Origin: Candidatus Thorarchaeota archaeon | GTDB lineage: Archaea; Asgardarchaeota; Thorarchaeia; Thorarchaeales; Thorarchaeaceae | Direction: 5' to 3' | DNA: 8,232 bases | Assembly: GCA_018238825.1 (NCBI GenBank) | Contig: JABCSP010000088.1 | Coordinates: 1 to 8,232, forward strand | Shown here: piece after piece, positions 1-5,964 of the stretch | Position numbering within the stretch: the first letter of the stretch is position 1 | Layout: each line of letters starts with the position of its first letter | The notes under the pieces: generated by a model | What the model saw: only the letters and a program-made list of their open reading frames with translations | Told to the model about the DNA's origin: nothing | The model's database searches: none | Made by a program: the position numbers and the translations under genes

Positions 1-3000
1 ACACCATTGTCTGATTCTGTCCACCTGAAAGAGTTTGAAGGCACTAGCGGACTCTGCCCAATCCAGAAGCCCGAATTTAATTTTGTACTGTCAAAATAAT
101 CCTCAAGAAATATCCAGCATTCCTGTAAATCACCGTAGGTTCCAAGGATTAACTGTCCATATCTTACAGTAGTTTGCATTGGAATGTGTATCTGAAGTAG
201 CTCTCTGGCTCGTTTACAGAGATTTGCCCATATTGCCCTAACATCGAATTTGTGTTGTACTTGGTTTCTGGTTTCTCGAAGAGTGAAGCCAATCTGTTTG
301 AGGTGCCATGACTTCACAGACTCCCAGAGTATCTGAATTTGGTCAACTCGTAACTCGGGATATTTCAAAGAGACCGCTATCAGAAGTAGGATGAGATAGT
401 TACCGTAGAGATTGGCTACATACGGTTGATTCTCAAGTAATGTTTCCAGTTTCTCCCTCTCAAGATATCTCAGCCCTTTTCCTAATCGACTCTCACGAAT
501 CCAGAGCATTGAATCCAAGAGTTCTGCTGATGTGTCGTTTGTCGTCAGCGTATTTGAGATGTCTTTTAAATCGTCAAATTGCACAACTGCATTCTTGTGG
601 GGTATGCGACCTTCTAGCTCCTTGAGAAGGTTCCTCCATGATCTACTTTGAGCCCATGTTTCTATTTGGTTAGCAAGAAGACTCAATGTCTGCTTTATTC
701 GCCTAATCTCCACATTTCTAGCTGTATGGTCTCTAAGACACTTGTACTCAAGTAACACCTCACTGGGAGCTCGATAACTCTGCTTGTTTGGCAACTTTCG
801 TTTTTTCTTCCTATACCTACGATAGTGTCTGGGATGAGTGATTTTCACCTTTGGAATTAGATTCTGGGTAGGTGCATAACTTCTACCTCCACGAGCCTTC
901 TGTAATGGAGGATAGTATAGCATCCTTGACATGATTCCTGTATGTGGTGAAGGTTTGCCGTACAATTTTGTTTGTTTCACTTCTAGGTTATATTGAATCT
1001 CACTACGTGTCTTTGAGAATTTGTTTGGCCATAACTCATGAAGCCAAGGGATGAGATTTACAGAATCGTCAATGAGTTCCTTAGTGAATTGAGGATTTGC
1101 CAGAATATCTTGTGCTGTTAGTGGTAATCTTCCTTTCCCTGTCTTCGTGGTCGTTTTCTTTTGTTTCCTCTTACTTCGTTTACTCCAGAATCTGGAAGAC
1201 CAGTCCTTCAGATATGGGATCTCAATGAGTTCAGCATTGACAGAATCCTTTGTTTCTTGGATGATCACACGTAGGTCATCTAACATCGGTGCAGTCTGAG
1301 TAGAGGTGTAGGGTCTTATTGGAAGGTTCCAAACAATTCCCGTCACGAATTGGCTATGAGGTGATGAGTCCCAAAATGGTTTCAAGCAGCGACCTCGATA
1401 TAGTCTTGAAGTCATTTCATCAGGCTTTGGATTTAGAAACCAGACTGTAGTGAAACCGCTCTTATTGATTCTCTGAACCAGATATCTTTCAAGTTCATTC
1501 AATGCAGGTCTAAGTCGGGGAGGTAATGATTCCTCAATCAGTTGCCATCCACTGATTACTATTAGTCTGTCCTCTTTATCATCAGAAAGAATAGATTCGG
1601 CATCGGGAAGATTTCCTCCATTGAATAGGAAGTCATCAATTGAAGATGAAATGTCAACAACATCAATCCCATCAAAGAAGGATTGAACGTCTGGTTCTTG
1701 GTATGAAACTCTAAGCCGCACTCTTGCTAAGTCCTCATGTTGTAGTACCCCTGCAAGATCAAGTATTGTTACAGGTATGTTCCCTTTCTTCGAACTCAAT
1801 TCTTGTACATATTGTAGTCCATGCCAATACTTAGCTATCCATGATGCTGTGTAACCTGACCTAGATGATGAGCTTGCTGAGAGGTACAAGATGTGTCGTG
1901 ATGATGTTTTTTCAGTGTGAGCAAATGGATCATAAATCTCTACATCTTGTAATGGATCTCTCTCTGATTTCAACACCTCAACTTGGCTATCCTTTGGCGA
2001 GTGTATCACCAATGCAGCTCTCTCAGCAATTGGATTCTTTGAACGGAATAATATCCTATTACATCCTGTGTCGATTTTGTCAATATTCTGTCGATCGATA
2101 AAATAGTTCACGAAGAAGCGAACCGCATTGCGATTCAATTCCAAGTCAAACTGGGAATCCAGTAGGATGATTCCCTTGAGGATATCTGAAACTGATTCAT
2201 CCTCAGTTAGGCGCCTATATTCTCTTACCAGACCTGATGCGTACAACTCCAACTGTGTAGCTTCGATTCGAGATGGAATCTCTGCCATTACATTCTCCCA
2301 TTCATCATCACTTAGTACTCTCTTTCGAGCTCTGAGTTTGGGAACTACCTTCTTTCGTTTCCCTTTCGAATTCTCAGCTAGAATGTCCCAGTTGAAACTT
2401 GTTCTAGTCTTAATTTCAAAGATAGCTAGAGGTTTTAGTATTGTAATAATGCCTGGTTTCTTTGGATTTGGAATCTCAGTTCTACCAAATACAGCAAGAT
2501 CAATACGACCTTTTCCCTCTGAAGTTCGAACACGTACTTCTTTGACGATTAGGATTTTTTCACCTGATTGAAGAAACTGGTCGCCTCGCAATACAACCGA
2601 TTCAATATTGAATGGCTGCGGAAGACCAACAGTGACTAAGTTGTGATAACGAATACCCTCCCATCTTGCTTTATTCTGAACAATACTGTAGAGATGCTCT
2701 GCATCCTTTGTTCCAAGTTTTGGTTTCTTCGGAGTGGCAAGGCTCTGTATATATTTTATCCATACACGTGCATTCTTCTTGTTCTTCAGTGTATGAAGTC
2801 TATCTATTTGATCTGCAAAGAACTTCTTTGTTGGAGTTTTCTCCCGTATCGCCACAGATTTTGAGGGAGTAATTCGACTAGTTGTTGCTCTATTGTATTG
2901 ACATTCTAATTCATCAACTATGGTCCTGAGAATGTCATCTGCACATTCAAGATTCTTCACAGCTTTGGACCAGTTACGTAAGAAATTCTTGTCACCATGC

Positions 3001-3638
3001 ATTCCATCTGTGTACACATAGTCAACATATCTGGCTAAACGACGAATTAGCAGGAGTGCATATGCATCAAAATCATTGGGAGGAATTCCAAAGATGAATG
3101 ATTTACGACATAGCTCTCGTCCATGAGACCTGATCATATCAGCTAGGTCCAGTTCCGGTAGATCACCTCCGTGTGCTACAGGAATGTTACCCAATGAATT
3201 GCTAACATACCCCCAGATTGTCTTCTTCTTTTGCTTACCGATAACTACTGGTGATTCAAGTGGGTTCATGAGAAGTATGTAGTCCCTCAGATTTGCTCCA
3301 AAGATATTGATGAGATTGTTGAGGGGTCCCACTATACCCTCCTTTTCATTTCGCACTCTCTTGAGTTCGGTATTACCATAACACGCAGTTGTTGTCCATA
3401 TGTTCTCTAACTCAATATCACGAAGTTTCTTTTCGAGGATTGCTACTTTTGAGAAGTTAGGTCTGTTTTGGTTCAGACTTGAATACCATTGACTCATTGC
3501 ATTGTCTAATTTTGTCTTGGCTTCAGTATGGAGATGGTTTGTGTCCTTGATTGTTCGCTCTCTAAGTAGATTGACTAGAGCTCTCAATCCAAGACTATGG
3601 GCCTGTACGATTACTTTTCCGGGATCTTTCGATAGCAT
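1..3638 (-). CDS. Giant RecB-like PD-(D/E)XK nuclease protein with degenerate RecA-like region (C-terminus outside window)
   Basis: The frame is open from ATG 3636-3638 to the left edge, giving 1212 complete codons. A TAA lies two codons upstream, so this is the earliest ATG. Residues 1-310 are mostly helical and unrecognised. A nuclease core follows at about 310-480: Asp380 in GRIDLAVFG, Glu408-x-Lys410 in FEIKTR, and Gln462xxxTyr466, the set expected of RecB/Cas4-type PD-(D/E)XK enzymes. Residues 575-760 alternate strands and helices like a RecA fold, but the P-loop position reads SSSRSGYT (590-597), without the Walker lysine. The strand at 691-696 ends in Ser, and a sensor-like strand ends TTVWFLNP (730-737). 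Basic tracts lie near 816-836 and 933-950. The helical part from about 955 faintly recalls DUF2357 of McrBC-associated proteins. DNA cleavage is inferred from the motifs; family and pathway are not recognised. Defence or mobile-element function is a guess from the architecture. Confidence 0.85.
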   Translation of the reverse strand, partial: MLSKDPGKVIVQAHSLGLRALVNLLRERTIKDTNHLHTEAKTKLDNAMSQWYSSLNQNRPNFSKVAILEKKLRDIELENIWTTTACYGNTELKRVRNEKEGIVGPLNNLINIFGANLRDYILLMNPLESPVVIGKQKKKTIWGYVSNSLGNIPVAHGGDLPELDLADMIRSHGRELCRKSFIFGIPPNDFDAYALLLIRRLARYVDYVYTDGMHGDKNFLRNWSKAVKNLECADDILRTIVDELECQYNRATTSRITPSKSVAIREKTPTKKFFADQIDRLHTLKNKKNARVWIKYIQSLATPKKPKLGTKDAEHLYSIVQNKARWEGIRYHNLVTVGLPQPFNIESVVLRGDQFLQSGEKILIVKEVRVRTSEGKGRIDLAVFGRTEIPNPKKPGIITILKPLAIFEIKTRTSFNWDILAENSKGKRKKVVPKLRARKRVLSDDEWENVMAEIPSRIEATQLELYASGLVREYRRLTEDESVSDILKGIILLDSQFDLELNRNAVRFFVNYFIDRQNIDKIDTGCNRILFRSKNPIAERAALVIHSPKDSQVEVLKSERDPLQDVEIYDPFAHTEKTSSRHILYLSASSSSRSGYTASWIAKYWHGLQYVQELSSKKGNIPVTILDLAGVLQHEDLARVRLRVSYQEPDVQSFFDGIDVVDISSSIDDFLFNGGNLPDAESILSDDKEDRLIVISGWQLIEESLPPRLRPALNELERYLVQRINKSGFTTVWFLNPKPDEMTSRLYRGRCLKPFWDSSPHSQFVTGIVWNLPIRPYTSTQTAPMLDDLRVIIQETKDSVNAELIEIPYLKDWSSRFWSKRSKRKQKKTTTKTGKGRLPLTAQDILANPQFTKELIDDSVNLIPWLHELWPNKFSKTRSEIQYNLEVKQTKLYGKPSPHTGIMSRMLYYPPLQKARGGRSYAPTQNLIPKVKITHPRHYRRYRKKKRKLPNKQSYRAPSEVLLEYKCLRDHTARNVEIRRIKQTLSLLANQIETWAQSRSWRNLLKELEGRIPHKNAVVQFDDLKDISNTLTTNDTSAELLDSMLWIRESRLGKGLRYLEREKLETLLENQPYVANLYGNYLILLLIAVSLKYPELRVDQIQILWESVKSWHLKQIGFTLRETRNQVQHKFDVRAIWANLCKRARELLQIHIPMQTTVRYGQLILGTYGDLQECWIFLEDYFDSTKLNSGFWIGQSPLVPSNSFRWTESDNG

Positions 3639-3670
3639 TCCTTATACCCCAATGCATAACTTCCGCATCA

Positions 3671-3703
3671 GAATATACGGGTTATTCCCTTTTTTATTTT
3701 GCT
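3671..3703 (-). promoter_or_regulatory. Possible archaeal promoter of the giant nuclease gene
   Basis: On the minus strand an A-rich stretch (CAAAATAAAAAAG) is followed by GTATATTC at about 3679-3672, some 35 bases before the ATG at 3638. If the second is the TATA element, transcription would start about 10 bases before the ATG, giving a nearly leaderless mRNA. The bases before the ATG (TAAGGA) are too close for a normal Shine-Dalgarno, which fits. The match to consensus is weak. Confidence 0.3.
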
Positions 3704-3754
3704 TGTAACCTATTTCTATCAAATTTTCAGCCTATAATTAAAAATACGTTTAAT

Positions 3755-3765
3755 GAATTTATATA
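3755..3765 (+). promoter_or_regulatory. TATA box upstream of tnpB (distal copy)
   Basis: GAATTTATATA contains TTTATATA at 3758-3765, a near-ideal archaeal TATA box. Initiation about 25 bases downstream, near 3790, would give a roughly 90-base leader that carries the hairpins at 3818-3853 and the Shine-Dalgarno at 3869-3875. The same 11 bases recur exactly 100 bp downstream. Confidence 0.5.
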
Positions 3766-3817
3766 CTGGCATAAAGGAAAGAATGTGTGGAGGTTATCAA
3801 GCAATCTCTGGAGATAG

Positions 3818-3853
3818 AGGTTGAGTGAAACTCCCTCGACCGGAAACGGGTCG
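3818..3853 (+). repeat. Left-flank imperfect palindrome of the tnpB element
   Basis: GAGT-GAA-ACTC (3823-3833) forms a small hairpin, with outer GGTT (3819-3822) able to pair with GACC (3838-3841) around a bulge. Alternatively CGACC (3837-3841) pairs with GGTCG (3849-3853). TGAGTGAAACTCCC (3822-3835) is the exact reverse complement of 5591-5604 on the other side of tnpB. Subterminal imperfect palindromes are typical of IS200/IS605 ends, so this is probably near the left end. The exact boundary cannot be fixed. Confidence 0.5.
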
Positions 3854-3854
3854 G

Positions 3855-3865
3855 GAATTTATATA
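3855..3865 (+). promoter_or_regulatory. Second TATA-like box, proximal to tnpB
   Basis: This is an exact second copy of GAATTTATATA, 100 bp from the first. A start about 25 bases downstream would fall near 3888. That is past GTG 3882 but about 15 bases before ATG 3903, so it would pair with the shorter tnpB start. It may also be only a repeated end sequence. Confidence 0.35.
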
Positions 3866-3868
3866 GTT

Positions 3869-3875
3869 GAGGTGG
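3869..3875 (+). promoter_or_regulatory. Shine-Dalgarno sequence favouring GTG start of tnpB
   Basis: GAGGTGG is a full match to the archaeal 16S anti-SD and lies six bases before the in-frame GTG at 3882. The ATG at 3903 has only GGTG two bases upstream, too close to work. This is why the start is placed at 3882, although the ATG remains possible as a near-leaderless start. Confidence 0.55.
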
Positions 3876-3881
3876 AAACTC

Positions 3882-5570
3882 GTGGGTCGCTCCAGTGGTG
3901 TAATGATAACGGTCAAGGTTCCTATCAAATGGGATGTGATGACGGATAGGCAGAAGATACGTCTGTCCAGAATCACTAGCAGGGATACCAGTGTTATCAA
4001 AGCCTATCTTGGAGTGATTGAAAGGCATGAGAGAGACCTCCTTGTAGGAAAGAACAAGAAGCGACTTGATGCAGGCAAGATAGACGAATTGACTTTGAGG
4101 ACTGAAACGAGAAATATTGTCCCTCATGATTTCAAGGACCGATTCCCAACTATATCAACCAATGAATTACAGGAGTGTCGGGATACTGCTATAGCAATGT
4201 GGAGTGTGTATCTCGCTCTTGGTAAGAACAAACCTTTGCAGGCGAAGGGGTATCAATCGAAGAAGCTCCCTCGTCATATGTTCAAACGTATGTTCAAGTT
4301 CATCTATACTCCTGAGAAGGAGATCAAACACTGGTTGACTCTTCGGGATGCTCTTGATTCTAGAAGGGAAGGCAAAACCTATCATAAGAGGTTAGCAATT
4401 CCTCTTTCTCCTTCCTCCTATCATCTCAATCGTCTGAAATCTGGAGAGGTCAAATCAATCCAGATTGTAAAGGATAAACGCCGTAAGTGGTGGGTGCTCT
4501 TCAAAGTAAAAATGGATACTTCATCTGTTGATTCAACATCAAAACCGCCAGCTGTGATTGGGATAGATCTGGGGATAAAGAAGGCAGTGTGTTCTGTAGT
4601 ATTGACCCAAGATGGACTTCGACATGTTCGGTTTTGGACTGATAAAGAGAAGGCATCTAAGATAGGACAGTACGATAGAATGGTTGCGAGCCTTCAACGG
4701 AGAAGGGATTCTCCTCCTCATGGTAATCAATCAACAGACGATGTTACGAAACGACTTCGCGAGATTAGTTCAAAGCGTGAGAACGTCAGTTTTGATTATG
4801 ACGGTAAGCTTGTGAAGCAACTCAGTGAGCATATCCTTGAGTTATCACAAGAATATGACCTCTATGTTTCGATTGGTAAATTGAAGGGAATTCGTCGTCG
4901 TGCAAGAAAGGGTGATGGTAAGGGTCGTCGGTTTCGTGGAATGCTACACCGATGGGCATTTGCTCGAATCACCAATTCGTTACAACACAAGCTCAGCATG
5001 AACGGATTCAATCCAAAGAGAGTGTATGCGGTTTCTGAGGCTTGGACTAGCATCAAGTGCCACAAGTGTGGGTCAAAGGGATATAGACCTAAGCAGAGTT
5101 ACTTTCTCTGTCACACCTGTGGGTATCGCGACAACGCAGACAAGAACGCCGCAATCAATATTGGTCTGCGTTTGATTAGGCTCATTCCTTCTTTGAAGGG
5201 TGGGAAAGGACTAGGGACTTGGCTACCTCCAATACGGAAAGCCTCCCCGAAGACCCCAAGGACTCGTTCTAAAGGGATGTCCTCCGCTCCTAAGAGTTCA
5301 CTAGGCTCGATTGTAGGGAGCACTGTGGCTGACTGTCATGACCAGACTTCTCTTGAGGAGTTTGCGAGCAGTACCGACCTAGCCATGGAAAAGACCATGG
5401 AAACACCGTCTGCCATCGTGGAAACTAGTACCCATGATAGTATAGTGCAGCGGACTGAAGCTACGTCTGTGAAGAGGAGTCATACTCCAATGAAGCACAG
5501 CAAAACTCGTGCACAGCCAACAGGAGAGGTTCTGTTGGTTGCTGGTGACAGCAGTCATGAGGAGGGCTGA
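3882..5570 (+). CDS. tnpB: TnpB (IS200/IS605 OrfB) RNA-guided nuclease homologue with altered RuvC-II site and long C-terminal tail
   Basis: TnpB proteins are RNA-guided RuvC nucleases, ancestors of Cas12, encoded in IS200/IS605-type elements. Numbered from GTG 3882 (562 aa), residues 1-220 are the variable basic N-terminal half. RuvC-I is GIDLGIKKA with Asp229. The helical insertion is followed by YVSIGKLKGIR, where the usual RuvC-II Glu is Gly332. A zinc ribbon has Cys393, Cys396, Cys410 and Cys413, and RuvC-III is NADKNAAINIG with Asp420. Glu386 in VSEAWTS, just before the ribbon, could substitute for the lost Glu. About 130 residues rich in Ser, Thr, Lys and Pro follow RuvC-III, making the protein longer than the usual 350-450 aa. 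No tnpA lies nearby, so this is a tnpB-only (IS1341-like) unit. The alternative start ATG 3903 gives 555 aa. Family assignment is firm; activity is uncertain. Confidence 0.95.
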   Translation: MGRSSGVMITVKVPIKWDVMTDRQKIRLSRITSRDTSVIKAYLGVIERHERDLLVGKNKKRLDAGKIDELTLRTETRNIVPHDFKDRFPTISTNELQECRDTAIAMWSVYLALGKNKPLQAKGYQSKKLPRHMFKRMFKFIYTPEKEIKHWLTLRDALDSRREGKTYHKRLAIPLSPSSYHLNRLKSGEVKSIQIVKDKRRKWWVLFKVKMDTSSVDSTSKPPAVIGIDLGIKKAVCSVVLTQDGLRHVRFWTDKEKASKIGQYDRMVASLQRRRDSPPHGNQSTDDVTKRLREISSKRENVSFDYDGKLVKQLSEHILELSQEYDLYVSIGKLKGIRRRARKGDGKGRRFRGMLHRWAFARITNSLQHKLSMNGFNPKRVYAVSEAWTSIKCHKCGSKGYRPKQSYFLCHTCGYRDNADKNAAINIGLRLIRLIPSLKGGKGLGTWLPPIRKASPKTPRTRSKGMSSAPKSSLGSIVGSTVADCHDQTSLEEFASSTDLAMEKTMETPSAIVETSTHDSIVQRTEATSVKRSHTPMKHSKTRAQPTGEVLLVAGDSSHEEG

Positions 5571-5585
5571 ACATGGAAGTTGATG

Positions 5586-5608
5586 GTTGTGGGAGTTTCA
5601 CTCACAAC
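5586..5608 (+). repeat. Right-flank imperfect palindrome of the tnpB element
   Basis: GTTGT (5586-5590) pairs with ACAAC (5604-5608), and GAGT pairs with ACTC around loop TTC, with two unpaired G bases. GGGAGTTTCACTCA (5591-5604) is the perfect reverse complement of 3822-3835. On the same strand both copies make a GAGT/ACTC stem with different loops (GAA left, TTC right). It begins 15 bases after the tnpB stop. Confidence 0.5.
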
Positions 5609-5765
5609 TTTGCAACGGTCGGACGTCCCTGCTTCTTGCATATGCAGGGATTCTCCTTTGCATCGGGTCGGGGATTATCTCCTATGTTTTCTATCTCATA
5701 GAGGTAGAAGCAGCTTGTCTTGCAATCCTTCGGGATTGCAGGAGAGGTACGGGCCTCGACGGGGT

Positions 5766-5805
5766 CAGGTAAACCAGGGAAACTTTCCCAGTACCTGTTT
5801 TTTTT
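5766..5805 (+). terminator. Hairpin plus T8: terminator and/or right-end hairpin of the tnpB unit
   Basis: CAGGTA (5766-5771) pairs with TACCTG (5792-5797), enclosing GGGAA-ACT-TTCCC (5777-5789). Eight T bases follow at once (5798-5805). This fits termination of the tnpB/guide-RNA transcript, and archaea also terminate at T tracts alone. It could equally be the right-end hairpin recognised by TnpA. The next 159 bases, to the convergent gene end at 5965, show no gene or clear structure. Confidence 0.5.
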
Positions 5806-5964
5806 ATTGGACCACCCTTTTCTTTTTGCAATGTTTTATCAGAATGAGTTGAGCCTATCTTCCCTTACGAAACAGCTTAGATTTTGAGATACTTGTCTTG
5901 GAATATGTTTCGTACACCTCGGGTTATCGATTGAATGATGACTTGAATCATATCTATTAACAGA

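Larger units (their letters stand above)
3818..5805 (+). mobile_element. tnpB-only IS200/IS605-type element (minimal extent)
   Basis: The unit has a palindrome left of tnpB, tnpB itself, and a hairpin-rich right flank ending in a T tract. Three sequence links support one element: a 14-base perfect inverted repeat (3822-3835 with 5591-5604), a 12/13 same-strand match (3847-3859 with 5664-5676), and similar GAGT-N3-ACTC hairpins on both sides. No Y1 transposase gene is present, so movement would need TnpA in trans. These elements make no target duplication, so the ends given are minimal; the left end could be as early as about 3755. Confidence 0.55.
5571..5805 (+). ncRNA. Candidate omega RNA (reRNA) region downstream of tnpB
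   Basis: No gene fits this stretch, but it is dense in hairpins on the tnpB strand: 5586-5608 (bulged 9 bp), 5626-5632 with 5644-5650 (7 bp), 5718-5728 with 5733-5743 (11 bp including one G-U, closed by C(UUCG)G), 5752-5757 with 5761-5766 (6 pairs, triloop), and the terminal hairpin. TnpB guide RNAs are normally processed from the tnpB 3' end and the right end of the element, with the guide read from flanking DNA. The RNA may begin inside the tnpB coding tail. Position and structure support this; the 5' end and guide cannot be read from sequence alone. Confidence 0.5.

Noticed and set aside
1848..1880. Functional Walker A motif in the giant protein
   Set aside because: The loop SSSRSGYT lacks both the first glycine and the lysine, so ATP hydrolysis by this site is not supported.
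440..3708. Several 60-147 codon plus-strand frames across the left part
   Set aside because: They are antisense to the continuous minus-strand gene, show no recognisable motifs, and have no convincing ribosome sites.
3759..5323. Minus-strand frames opposite tnpB
   Set aside because: They are shadows of a well-supported TnpB gene with conserved motifs.
5580..5852. Short plus-strand frames (90 and 61 codons) after tnpB
   Set aside because: They overlap each other in two frames, translate into no recognisable protein, and cover the hairpin-rich region better explained as RNA.
5935..5941. Box C-like ATGATGA suggesting a C/D guide RNA
   Set aside because: No CTGA box D lies at a suitable distance and no terminal stem is seen.
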